Assembly (NCBI GenBank): GCA_037176725.1
Contig: JAZBRS010000076.1
Span: 118,749,001 to 118,813,000, forward strand
DNA: 64,000 bases
Reading direction: 5' to 3'
Origin: Posidonia oceanica
Taxonomy: Eukaryota > Streptophyta > Magnoliopsida > Alismatales > Posidoniaceae
In this document: one piece after another, positions 1 through 11,084 of the stretch
Layout: every line of letters starts with the position of its first letter
How positions within the stretch are numbered: the first letter of the stretch is position 1
The notes under the pieces: model-generated
Told to the model about the DNA's origin: nothing
What the model saw: the letters and a program-made list of their open reading frames with translations, nothing else
Databases searched by the model: none
Made by a program: the position numbers and the translations under genes

Positions 1-3000
1 AAAACCAAAAACCTAACTAAATCTAGCTAAAATGGAAAACTAAGAATGCAACTTAAAAATGCAAAACAAACAAAAGGAAAATGCTGTAAAATCAAGGAAA
101 AAACCAAAATGTAATCAAAACAAGTAAAAGTAAAGTCCTATTAAAAAACAATCAAGAAAACAAATCTTGAAAGAAAGGAAACACTTAAGAAATGCTAAGG
201 CTAGTAATTAAGGAAAAAACTTAACTTAACAATCCTAAAAACAAACAATTTGAAAACTGAATTTAAAAATAAAAACAAACAATCAAAAATCTGAAAACAC
301 CTAATTAAAAACTTAACAAGAAGACCTAACCTAAAAAATATTAAAAGAAATTAACAAACAAAATCAAATCTAAAAGGAGACTTAAACAAAACCCTAAAAA
401 GATTAAAATCAAAAATCTAAAACTCACCCTAATTAATCTAAAAACAAACTTTAAAAAATCCTAATTAGTATCCCAAGTGTTTAACAAGAAAAACATAATT
501 AAAAACAACTTAAAAGACTTAACAAACATTTAAACAAAATAAAAAACAAATCAAAAACAAAGAAAACCCTAAAAACCCTAATCAAAACTAAATCTCTTTA
601 AACCTAATTAACTAATTAAAAACAATCGTTAAAAAACTTGATCAAAGTCCTAACTTAAAACACAACCATTCTAAAAATCTTTTTCTATTTTTATTTCATT
701 TTTATCTAATTTATTTTTCTTCTTCTTTCCCTTTCTTCCTTTCTTCCTTCCTTTCTTTCTTTTTTGTTTTTGTTTCTCCTCTTGGTCCGGCCCGTTGGCC
801 CATTCCTTCCCTTTTTCTTTCTTTCTTTTTTTCTTTTCCTTCGCGGCCCGGCCCGCACGCAGCCATCCTCTTCCCTTCTTCTTCTTCTTCTTCCTCAGTT
901 TTCTCCCGCGCCTGCCGACTCCCCCTCTTCTTCAAATTTCAATTTCTTCTTCCCTCCCGATCACTACTAGCACCAGCTCACCTCCATCCTCTCTCGTCTC
1001 TCAATAGGTCTTCCGGCGGGCAATTAATGCCCGTTGCCTCCCATCGTCCTCGCTGCAGCAGCTCCCTGCCGCTGGTGGATTTTTTAAAATCTAGCGTGCC
1101 CTTCATCCCTGAGCAGTAGCTTAAAACCTCAGCAATCCTCCTTCTTCTTCGCCTTTTTCGTCGTCCGAGAGAGTGAGAGCATCTAGAGCCCAGAGAGCCA
1201 CCCAGAATCCCTCCTCTTCCACTGAAAATTTGACCATCTTCCTCCTCTTCCATTCCATCTAATCTAGAGCCTCCGATTCTAGCTGAATCACTTCCATTTC
1301 ACCCCCCAATCTCACCCAAACTTCCAGCAACACACTCCACCCATTCCACTCCCAAATCCAACCCAGAAACCACTCCCAATCCCCTGAAAACACAATAGCA
1401 ACCCAACTCCATCCACTCCAAAATTCCGAGCACATCAGACCAGTAAATCCCTCCAAACTCCACCACCATACTCCCCAGAATCCCAGCTTTCCAACCCACC
1501 AAGCCCTCAGCCATCATCACCCTCACAGACTAAATCCCTCACAACAAACACCTGCACCCATTTTTCCAGAGAATTCACCCGACGACCAAACTTCCTCTCC
1601 AGCCCCTTCCCAACCCTCCTAAGCATCCACACACACTCACTGAGACTCCAGAAGCTCGCTGCCACCTTCCAATCAATCCAGAGAGCGGCGGACACCTCCC
1701 CCCACCTCAGGCAACTCCTGCAGCACCCACTGAAGCGAAACTCCGCTCTGTCTGTCGAAGCTTCGTTCCAGAGATCCAAGAAGCTCTGGAGGACTCCACT
1801 GAATCGTCTCCACCGCCCCCGAGCCGACGACGAGCTCTGCAACAGCCGGATGAACTCTGCCGGCGATCATTGAAGCACCTGATGTCGGGGGGACTCCTCA
1901 GCCGCGGAATCAGGTACCACTCTTCTCCCTTAGTCTAGTTTCTCTCCTCTCGTGCTTCCTGGCCTATTAGAATAGGATTCCAGCCCCTCCTGCCCGGAGT
2001 CGTTGCCGTCACTCTGCTTTCTTCTCCGGTGAGCCTAGATGCCGTTCCGCCGCTCCAGTCTGTAGAACGCTGCCCCAACGGTCGTCCCAGCTCTGCACGA
2101 TCCCCAGGAACGCAGCCCTGTCCTCAGATCTCGCTGACGTCACGCCGATCAACCGGTCTGCTCCAAAGTTCTTTGTCAAGCTCCGTCGTCTTCTCCAGTC
2201 TGCTTCAGGCCATGCCGTGGCTCGCCGACGCTGTAGCAGCCTCCACCCGGCTCCGGAGTAGGTCGCCCGCCGGTCAGCGTGTCCCCAGCAGCCCCCGTTC
2301 CTCCCCTCCGGCCACTGGTAGCGATCTGCTATAGTGGCCGTTCTTCTGGCAAATACTGTGGCCTTATTTTTCTGTTACTAAGCTATTTTGTTACTAAATT
2401 GCATTTTCAGCTCCTGTTTTTAATTTATTACATTCTAGTCCTGCCTCTGTTTAAGATTCATTTAATTCCGAATTTAAATCATATGAAATTGCATGAAAAA
2501 TCTAAAAAACTGCCTAATTACATGTTAGTCCTTCTACTGTGTTTTCCTTTTATGTTTATTTTAGTTGAGGCCCTCTGGTTTTCCATTTTTGCATGTTAGT
2601 CCTTCAATCAATAATCTGATTTAATACTTATGTTTTACCTTAGTAAATTGCATTTTTAAACCCTGTTGTTTTCCTCATTTACACTTTAGTCCTCTGTTCC
2701 GTTAACTTATGCATTTATTTTCCAATTTTTTTTACTGCATTGCAATATTTCCCCCATACGTTCTGATTTTTGCATGTGGGTCCTTCATTGATGCACATCA
2801 TACATTTAAATGCATATTTTGCTTATAAAATTGCATTTTAGACCCTGCATGTTTTAAAAATTGCATTTTGAACCCTGCATTTTGCAAAAAAGCACTCAGG
2901 CCCTCTAGTTTTCAAAAACCTTGTATAAAAGCTCCCTAACTTTTCCAAATCTTTGCATTTTGACCCCCACTTTTTCAAAATTGCACATAAGTTCCCAAGT

Positions 3001-4862
3001 TTTCTGAAAGATCATCCCTAGGTCTTTTTTTTGCATTTCTACATGCATTGCACTCATGCATTCTTGCATTTGGCATTCCTACACACACTTAAGCACACTT
3101 AGCTCCTATCTACATGGGAGGACCTGTTTTGCACACCTCTAGGACCTCCTGTACACTTAGATCCATTCTTCTCCCCTATTCTGGCCCCTCTGCCTTGAAG
3201 CTGGGATATCTTCAGATCCGGCCGTTGGATCTTCTCAACCAAGCTACCTGGACGACCCCGGCAGAGCACTCTTCAGCATGAAACAAGCAGTTTTCAGATC
3301 AGGCTTCAGATTTCCAAGGTAAGTTCTCCTGAACCCTTGCGCAGCATTCATTTGCACACCATTTGCATTGCATGCATGGTTTTTGCTTTCTGTTTCCTTG
3401 AATATGTAAATTAGGACTCTCTCTTCCTATCTATCAACTCTGTCTCCTCTCTTCGCATACTCTCAGTGCCTTGTGTTGCGTTTCCCCTGGATTCACCACT
3501 AATTGTAACTTTCTTTCCCTCTTTCCACGATCTGATCGCATCGTGAGCTTTTGACAGCGTGCGAGACACATCATGGGATATTTTGGTGGGAAACAGTCAC
3601 AAAACAGTGGTAATCCTTCCACTTGCTTCTTTTCCCATTTGTAGGTCTTCACACCTACTCTAAGCGGTCCTTAAATAGTGTCTGTTCTCACACACGCACT
3701 GTTTGCTTCTCCCTTTGCTTCTCTTGTTCTTTCTCTTTGCGTTCGCATCTGTATGGCTTTGTCGATGTTTTATCTCGTCTATTTTGACACCGTTTCGCAT
3801 GCCCGCTTCGCTTTTGGCACTGTTTTGCGTGCCCGCTTTGCTTTCTGCACCGTTTTGCCTGCCCGCTTTGTCTTTGGCACCGTTTTGCATGTCCGCTTTG
3901 CTTTGGCACCGTTTTGCGTGCCCGTTTTGCTTTTGGCACCATTTTGCGTGCCCGCTTCCCTTTTGGCACCATTTCGCGTGCCTGCTTTGCTTTTGGCACT
4001 GTTTCGCGTGCTCGCTCTTGTTTTCTACACCGTTTCGCCTGCCGCTCTTGTTTTCTACACCATTTCGCATGCTGGCTTTGTTTTCTCGCACCGTTTCGCG
4101 TGCTGATCTCGTTTTCTTGCACCATTTCGCGTGTCGCTCTCGTTTCTCGCTTTGTTTCGCGTGTTTTACACCGTTTTCTCTTGCATGTCGCCTACATCGC
4201 TTGGTTTTACCACTGTTTTGCTTTTTTCGCTTGCATTTGCATATAGGGCAGTGATGCTTACTGCCTGGAGTTCTCACGGACTAGGTTTCGATCGGTTCGG
4301 AACACAAACAGCGTTGCTGAACACTTAGACTATACGTTTACTTCTTGCATTGCATCCCATCACTTAGAGCACACCTTTGACCATTCATTCAGGCATTCAT
4401 TGGCATTTAGGCATTCAAACCTGTATTTTCCTGCGTATGCGAGCGTAAGCCTAGAAAGATCGATTCTCGGGCGTGTCGGGGGTGCCTAACACCTTCCTCG
4501 CACATAACAGAAGTCATTGCCCAGTCTTTTGGCCCGCAATGACCATATTGCCCTTATCCTAGGCATGAGTCATCTCAATTGCATTCATTTGCATTTGTTT
4601 TCCTTTGCATTGCATCTTTTGCTTGGTTTTGCGTGTTAACTCGCGCATTACCCCGATTTTCCTTATCTCCCAATAATAGACATGATGGTGATTCTGAATT
4701 GTCTTATCTTCTTCTTTTCTTATCTTTTCTCCTCTGTTTTAAGTGTTTTCGAGTTGAGCCCCCCCTCCTCGGACATAGCCGCTTATAGTGAGCCTGATTC
4801 TGATCGGTGCACGAGAGCTTCTAGTAGTGTGCATGGACGATCTGAATACCGGGATTACTACA
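1..4862 (+). mobile_element. Family 1 LTR (copy A), left part cut by window edge
   Basis: This is most of a long terminal repeat of the same family as the full-length solo LTR at 23056-28871. The shared order is: an A-rich block with many AAACCCTAA-like sequences (1-660), a pyrimidine-rich block (660-900), a GC-rich block (1000-2330), a T-rich block with a reiterated TTGCAT..TAGTCC motif (2340-3060), a GATC-CGTTGGATC motif near 3215, a tandem array (3780-4190), the GGTGCCTAACACC motif (4481-4493), and a terminus ..ATTACTACA at 4862. No coding capacity is convincing; the open frames in it come from low-complexity and tandem-repeat sequence. The element's internal region is not next to it, so it is a solo LTR or a fragment. 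Confidence 0.8.
3780..4190 (+). repeat. Tandem array of about 32-bp units in LTR copy A
   Basis: About a dozen degenerate units of the form GGCACCGTTTTGCGTGCC followed by a CGCTTTGCTTTT-like spacer. Several units contain the short inverted repeat GGCAC..GTGCC. Similar arrays occur in the solo LTR at 27800-28250 and, inverted, in both LTRs of element F. The array is missing from the related LTR at 15603-19892. Long open frames on both strands here are a by-product of the repeat. Confidence 0.85.
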
Positions 4863-5378
4863 CACGCATTTCAACACTTAGAGCACACATTTGAGCATCT
4901 AATTAGGCATTCATGGCACTTAGGCATTCAAAGCATGCATTTTCCCTCAAAAGCAAGCATAAGCCTAGAAAGACCGCTTCTCGGGCGTGTCGGGGGTGCC
5001 TAACACCTTCCCCACACGTAACAAGAGTCCTTACCCTTTCTCTGGCCTGCAATGACCCTTTTGCCCTCGTCTTTGGCACGAGTCATCCTCTTTGCATAGC
5101 ATTTGCACTGTATTGCATCTATTTGTGTGGTTTTGCATGTTTTTCATGCATTTCCCCGGTTTTCCTTGTCTCCCGACTTAATAGACATGGTGGTGACTCC
5201 CTTTTGTCTTTCCTTTCTTTTTTCTTCTTCCCTTTGGCTTTTCGCCTATGTTTTTGGTGTTTTGAGTCGAGTTTCCTCCTCGGATCACCCGCTAATAGTG
5301 AACCTGGTTTTCCGATTGGTGCACGCGAGCTCTGGCAGCGTCCACGGACGATCGCGGAAGCTCCATGGGATCGCTACA
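4863..5378 (+). mobile_element. Partial family 1 LTR (copy A2, 3' portion only)
   Basis: Directly after the terminus of copy A, a second 3' LTR portion begins at a point matching the interior of copy A (around the CACTTAGAGCACAC sequence). It repeats GGTGCCTAACACC (4995-5007) and ends in GGGATCGCTACA at 5378, the same terminus as the solo LTR at 23056-28871 and both LTRs of element F. No primer-binding site follows, so this is an isolated LTR end. The head-to-tail arrangement suggests LTR-LTR recombination or insertion of one LTR beside another. Confidence 0.7.
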
Positions 5379-7950
5379 GTGGGTCCCACTTGTGGTTTGT
5401 CGTGGGCCCCACTTGTGGTGGTTGGTGGGACCAGATGCTGATTTGGTCCTCGTTCTTATTCTTTTTGCATTCTGGTCCCTATCTTTTGTATTCGTGTCAT
5501 TTCCTATTTCTTCAGGGGGTGTCATGCATTTTACCCAGCATCTTACTGTGCTTGGGCCCGCGTGACACTGTGCAAGTGCATTTCGTCGGTTGGTGAGGAC
5601 GCAAGATCCGTGTTTTTCGCGAAAAAGGCGTGCACTGTGTGCTTTTTCTCGACATTAAATTACGTGATTTTCTTCCTTTGCATCCTTACGCACCTCCTCC
5701 TTCTTCCTTTCTTTTCTTTTCCTAACTCTCACTCACTCTCTCTCTCTCTCTCACCACATTCCTTCCTTTCATCTCTATTCAAATATTTTTCCTTTCTCTC
5801 CCCCCCCATCAACCACAATTTCTTCCTCCCTCTCTCCCTCTCTTGCTCCCTTCTCTCTCCCCTCCCGCCGTTTTCCCACCCCCCATTTGCAGACTACCCC
5901 TCCCTACAATCTCCCTCCCCCTCTCTCATCTCACCCCCTCTGCCATCTCCACTCCCCCACCATCTCCTCTCCCCCTCCATCACCCCCTCACCCTTTCCAT
6001 CTCCCCTCCTCCTCTTCCTCCTTCTGTTCCCGGCTTCTTGTGCCCTAGCGGCGGCGGCGAGGCCTGCTCCTCCTCCTCCTCTCTACCTCCTCACCCATCT
6101 CTCCTCCTCCTCCCTTTCCCCTTTTTTTCCCCCTATTGGTGGTTGTCGGCGGTGGCTGTTTGGTTGCGGTGTGCGACGGTGTGCAGCGGCGGCGGCGACA
6201 GCGCAGGAACTCCGGCCTTTGTCCCGGTGGAGCGGCGGGCCTGAGTGTAGTGCATGGGATCGATTTCGGTGGAGGATTGCCGGAGTTGGCCTCGAATCAC
6301 CGGAAATAGTGAGTATCTCCACTGTTCAAGGTACACACTCTGCCTCCCTAGCTCCATTTTTGCTAAAAATTTTAGAATTGTATTCCTTGCCATGATTATA
6401 TGCTATGTTAGAGATTTGGTGATTTTTAGAGATTTATTAGTATTTTTAGGTGAATTATTTAGCCTATGTGGTTTATATGCATATGCTGTGATTTTTCATG
6501 TTTTCTGTGAGCTATGGCCTTTGGAATGGTTTGATTATGGATTGGTTGTGTTCTTTACTTAATTCCGGTCGTTTTGGTATATAGCATGTATTTTTCCAAG
6601 TTTTGTGCAGGTTTTGGCCTCCAAAATGGATCCCCTCTGTTTGCCCTGTCCGTGCCCAGTTCGGCATACCGAAAATTTTGGCATGCCAAACCTAGTATGA
6701 GTGTATTCTCAGACCTTGTTTGGGTGGTGTGGGCCTTGGTTTATTTTATTTTATTTTTCCCTTAAATGATGCTATGACTATTAATATTTTGGTGGCTTAT
6801 TTAGGGTTTTTAATTGTGATTGTTGGTAATTTAGGAAAAGATTTTCAAAGAGATTTTTGAGTAAAATCTTAGGTGTTTTGCAAATGATTTGCCGAGGTTT
6901 TTTGTGGCCGAAGCTTGGGAGTCATGTGGTTTGGACTCGGGGGCACGACGGCGTTCTTGGTGTGTCACACACACACTTCACTTGGGCTGAGGTTTAGGGG
7001 TCAGAGTGCCATCTGTACCTAACGATATCATGGCAGCAGACTCGGGAGGTTTGATACTTCTTCGTAGCTGGGCGTGATACCCTAGCCGCTACGGGCACCA
7101 AGACTCGTCTTCTTGTTTGGATGCTAGCTGAGCCTAGGGGTGAGGAGCCTCTAGTGGTTCGGAGTACTGAGCTTGTGGACGTCGATTTGTTGCGTGCCCT
7201 GTGGTTTGTCCCGAGTAGGGACCGCTTTTCCAGTTGGGGATTGCTTTTGAAGCGTCTCTGATGTGAGATATCGTGACCGACACGCTCCCCCATAGGGCGG
7301 GTGCCCGTGGCAGTGCAGTGAGTTGCAGGGGTGAGTCCCTGTCTACTACTTGAGACTAGGTCAGTTGCTGCGGCGCCAAGCAACATGACTAGTTGATTTT
7401 TTTTTTGTGCTCGTGTTGGGCCACGCTTGTTTTATTTGGGCCGTAGTGGACCTCGAGCTTGCTAGTTTTGTGGCATTGTGCTTTTGAAGAGTTTTGAGCC
7501 AATGGACCCCGCTTTGAGTAGTTTTAGGTCGGTGGGCCCCACTTTGAATTAAAGAGCTTTGCTTCTGGTTTCCCGATTTAGCTTTTTGGGCTTTGGGAGA
7601 GTTACTTTATTATTATAAAATACTTATGTGGGCCCGTATTTGAGGTTTTGACCGGTTTTACACTGTATCATGGTTTTAAGCCAGTTTTCTTGTGGTTTTG
7701 CGAGGTGTGTGCTAGGTGACAATTTTCTAGCACTCCCATGTGCTTTACCATGTTTTTAGTTGCAGGTGTAGATGGTTAGCTGGTTGGAGTTATAGTGCAT
7801 CTAGTCGAAGTCACGTAGCTGTCTATTGTAGGTTCCTGGCATATATTTCTGCTGTTTAGCCCTTAGCTTTTTTTGTAATTGTTGTAATTCATTAAGTTTT
7901 TAATCTATTGGGCTTTTTGGAATGTGTTGGTAGCGACTCGGGTCGTTACA
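5379..7950 (+). mobile_element. Unassigned LTR-like region ending GGGTCGTTACA
   Basis: No gene is recognised. The sequence passes from a CT-rich and CTCTCT microsatellite block (5690-6130) through a GC-rich block (6030-6320) to T-rich sequence and stops at GGGTCGTTACA (7941-7950). That is the inverse of the TGTAACGACCC start seen at 15596, a terminus typical of many Ty3/gypsy LTRs. The right edge therefore looks like an LTR end abutting the gag remnant. I could not find the matching left end or a target-site duplication, so the extent is uncertain. Confidence 0.4.
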
Positions 7951-7960
7951 CTTCTCATAT

Positions 7961-8639
7961 TCATCCTCGAAGTGGGATGCCATCTCCACCATTTCCACCA
8001 CAGTTTGGCACCAGCAAGCCATAACTTTCATCTTTAGTGCCTGTTGCACCCATCCTGGAACATCTTTGCTCTGTGATCCTTAGAGTCGAAAATCTGTGTG
8101 AATCGCTCCAATTGAGTGAACTCTGCCTTGTACTCCGCCATAGTTCTACTCCCCTACTAGAGATCCCTGAACCCCCTATCCAACCAATCATGAACATGCA
8201 CTGGAAAATACTTCTTATGGAAAGCATCATGAAAATCCTTCCATTCGAGTTCAATGGTAACCACATCTGGGAACCTCAGGCGTCACATGGACTCTCACCA
8301 CTTGTTAGCATCTCCTTCCAATAGGTATGCGGCCAGATGCACCCAATGTTCCTCCAGACACACCATACTCTCCAACATCTTTTGAATCCGGAGTAGCCAG
8401 TTCTCACATTCTTCAAGTTTTATGTTCCCCTTGAACATTGGTGGCTTCATCCTAATTAGCTGATCCAACCACACATCACCTGTAGTCCAGTTGCTGCTCC
8501 TCCAAAAGGCATGGGAGAGACCATGGACCAAGCTTCTCAATTTTGCCTGCAAACCAAGCCATGAGCTCTCTTCGTTTACGTTGGAACCCCTGGATACTGA
8601 GCTAGAAGCCCTATCCTTTCCCTTACCTCTCTTAGACAT
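7961..8639 (-). pseudogene. Decayed gag of a Ty3/gypsy element
   Basis: From an ATG at 8639 the minus strand reads about 115 residues with a gag-like pattern: a basic Ser-rich start (MSKRGKGKDR), then MKPPMFKGNIKLEECENWL, and an ending LEGDANKWW, which matches the start of the Retrotrans_gag domain (PPxFxG..W...A.Y.L.G.A..WW). After a stop near 8295 the same gag continues in pieces (residues such as FHDAFHKKYFP and MAEYKAEFTQLERF), with several stops and at least one frame change. It sits just downstream of a degenerate initiator-Met primer site and LTR start on the same strand. Truncated at 7950, so nothing functional is expected. Confidence 0.7.
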
Positions 8640-8764
8640 CCTACAAGAAATAATAGCTTGAACACACCATAAAACAATGAAAACTAGGTGTAGACTATCA
8701 AACGTATAATCGTATGGAGCACTCAACCTAACATCCCTAAGCTAGTGCTCTTAGTAAACCTAGG

Positions 8765-8880
8765 GCTTTGATACAACCTGTAACAATCCTGATCATTACA
8801 AAACCTTAAATTTCTAATAAAAGAATAGTAAAAAGGACTAAATAGAGTAAATATACAATAAATAAGAAAACATTCATAAC
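8765..8880 (-). mobile_element. LTR end and degenerate tRNA-iMet primer site for the decayed gag
   Basis: On the minus strand an LTR terminus ..GGATTGTTACA (8779-8789 inverted) is followed by GG and TTGTATCAAAGC (8765-8776), two mismatches from the common plant primer site TGGTATCAGAGC, then CCTAGGTTTA. Only about 100 bp of the LTR remain before other repeat sequence starts near 8880. This fixes the orientation of the gag remnant at 7961-8639. Confidence 0.6.
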
Positions 8881-9128
8881 TCTACCCAAGACCATTGGTG
8901 TCTCATCCATTGGCATGGATCATTTTATTTTCAACATTGCATACATACCATGTTTTGCATTCGGTTTTCCTCGTCTTCCGATTTTAATAGACTAGGTGGC
9001 AACTCCATTGTCTTAACTTTTGTCTTTTCACATTCGGTGTTTTTGAGTCAAGTTCTCCTCAGATGCACTACTCCGTCGTGACCCGATTAGATCTGTACAA
9101 GTGCTGACCACCATCGCCTACATGGTCA
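8880..9128 (+). mobile_element. 3' tail of an element C-type LTR (copy B)
   Basis: Resembles the last 250 bp of the element C LTR (22080-22327): the TTTTCCTCGTCTTCC block, AATAGACTAGGTGGCAACTCC (8987-9007), a gagtcaagttctcct-like stretch, and the terminus CATGGTCA at 9128. A 7-nt spacer and a primer-binding site follow, so this is the 5' LTR of a + strand element whose remainder is lost. Confidence 0.75.
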
Positions 9129-9135
9129 CTGGAAC

Positions 9136-9153
9136 TGGCGACTCCGCTGGGGA
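9136..9153 (+). other. Primer-binding site (tRNA-Arg type) of copy B
   Basis: TGGCGACTCCGCTGGGGA lies 7 nt after the LTR terminus and starts with TGG, as expected for pairing with a tRNA 3' CCA. As I recall it, the 3' end of plant tRNA-Arg(ACG) is complementary to this sequence. About 130 bp of leader-like sequence follow, with a repeated CTTCTCGCTTTGTGATTGC (9196 and 9224), before similarity to transposons ends near 9290. Confidence 0.75.
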
Positions 9154-9289
9154 AAAAGACTCCAGCTTACGTTTTGGCTTTTCCTCACTTGCATGGCTTC
9201 TCGCTTTGTGATTGCCTTAATATGCTTCTCGCTTTGTGATTGCAAGACTCCTGTTCTTTGCAGTGCTTCTGCTGCCCATTCTTGGTGTT

Positions 9290-10830
9290 TTTGTCACAAA
9301 TCTATCCATAACTCTACATAGAAAGAAGAAAGAAAAATGCCACTGCATGGTCAAATAATTGATAGATAATTAAATAAGTCGACAACAACAAATGACATTC
9401 TTAATATACAATCAAGCAATCAAACAAGAATACTTAACATGTGACATAACTCAGAAACAATTTCATTCTAGAATTGGAAATGATACCTTCCAAGTAGTGG
9501 CTTCAATTAGAAAACTCAGTGAAGCGTAACGATTGATGCAAATGCAAAGGATAGATGTAGAAGAGGCACATAATTTTACAGTATGACATGGAAGAAGATC
9601 ACCAGGTTGAAAGATTTCTTACTGTAATAGTTGAGGTCTTGAGGAACATTGAAACAGAGAGGGTCCATGGCATGGTGTCTGTTGCCATCTCGTAAGCTCC
9701 TGCCCATCACAATCCAAATGGACAGGAATCAACAGATAGATAAAGAACAAGAAGTTGTAAGCTGATGATCTATTAAGTGAGCAAATACAAAGTAAGATTA
9801 AAAAAAGAAGACTAGAAAGTAAAAAAAGTTGAAGAACTTGAATAGAGTCCAATTCTTAAGCTACCAGAAACAAACAAAGAATGTTTAGAGAAGAAGAGAT
9901 AGAAGAAGAAAAACCGAAATAGAAGAAGAGAAGTTGGATAAGAAAGTGACATTTTCTTTTGTCAAAATGCTGCAAAAACGAACCTCTCCAATTTCAAGTG
10001 AGCTGTGGGCACCAAGCAGCAAGGTGGTGCAAGTGCTTGGTCAGCTTGGGGATTGAAGAGAGAAGGCTCGCTGGAGGAGGACTGTTGGAGAGCCGTCGAA
10101 GATTAAAGCATCAAGTGAGTTGCGGGCACCAGGCGGCAAGATGGTGCAGGTGCTTGGTCGGCTTGGGGACTAGAGAGAGGAGGCTCACCGCCTCATCGGA
10201 GGAGGATTGTTGGAGAGCCATTGGAGATTAAGGAGAACTGTGTTGGTGCTTGGCCGGCTTGGGGTGAGAAATTATGGAGAGAGTCAAAGGTGGGAAATTA
10301 GGGATTGAGGTGTGTCTTCGTGGGAGAGAGAAGAGAGAGCGTCGGAGGAATTTTCGTGGGAGAGATGAGAGAGAGAGAGAGAGAAGAGGATTGTCGGAGG
10401 AATTTTTGTGTGATTGAAGTGTGATTCTTTTTCTTCTGTTCTTGGGTGGTTGGAGCCACCAATGAGGAATCAAGGAGAGGAGGAGAGAGCGGGAGAGGCT
10501 GATTATTGCCGTGATGCCGTCCGTCGTTGGCTACTCGGTTGTGTCTCGAGAGAAAAGAGGAAGTATTTTTCGCATGGGAGAGGACAGAAGACGAGAGGGA
10601 AAAATTGCAAGAGAAAAATGAAAATGAATTTTTATGGAAAGATTATTTACAAAATAATATACTAATATAGTTTATTTATTTTGAAGTACAGTGCAAGCAA
10701 AACCCGCACCAACCCACCACCTAGATCGGCCCTATTTCTACAAGCTAGCTTTGCGTCGTCATTGAGTAGGTGTAACTTTTAATTCCTTCCCGCCGCTGGG
10801 TTGCAAACTAGAACGTCTGTCAAGTCTTAC
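9290..10830. other. petC upstream region with a 117-bp tandem duplication
   Basis: No protein gene is recognised. At 9996-10112 and 10113-10232 there are two diverged tandem copies of a unit of about 117-120 bp (start AAGTGAG, core GGTGCTTGGTC.GCTTGGGG), and a third partial copy begins near 10240. Further right are GAGAGA microsatellite sequence (10330-10395) and a repeated TCGGAGGAATTTT.GTG phrase (10340, 10395). Read on the minus strand, 10670-10230 is CT-rich and could be the leader of a lost gene or a non-coding transcript, but no splice-linked coding region was found. Confidence 0.5.
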
Positions 10831-10836
10831 TTAACC

Positions 10837-10842
10837 CACGTG
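10837..10842 (+). promoter_or_regulatory. G-box CACGTG upstream of petC
   Basis: A perfect CACGTG palindrome lies about 245 bp upstream of the petC start codon. G-boxes are common light-responsive elements in promoters of nuclear photosynthesis genes. A CCAATC sequence lies near 10959, and no convincing TATA box is seen just before the start, which is not unusual for such genes. Function here is inferred from position only. Confidence 0.45.
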
Positions 10843-11084
10843 CTTGCCAACAGATACGTTGTTTTCGTAAATTTCTTCTGGTGTAACTTGGGAGGAAGGG
10901 TGGGAGTGGGAGAGGGATATCCAGAATCCAACATGTGGCTGGCAACGTTCGTCCACCTCCAATCAACCGTCGTCACCCTATCAACTCCTCGCACACATCC
11001 ACCACTCTCCTCAACTCTTTATGTACAAACCGATAACCCCTCAAATATCCAACTCAGATCTTCTCCTCCCGGCCCTTCGTCGCC

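Noticed and set aside
3660..4277. Minus-strand 205-codon and overlapping + strand frames
   Set aside because: Same tandem array in LTR copy A; open on both strands because of repeat composition.
6032..7955. Possible solo LTR 6037-7950 with TSD cttct
   Set aside because: cttct before TGTGCCC at 6037 and after 7950 match, but the left end falls inside a GC-rich block with no LTR character; the match is likely chance.
10228..10473. Minus-strand 81-codon frame upstream of petC
   Set aside because: Derived from GA-rich microsatellite sequence; Ser/Leu/Arg-rich, no homology recognised.
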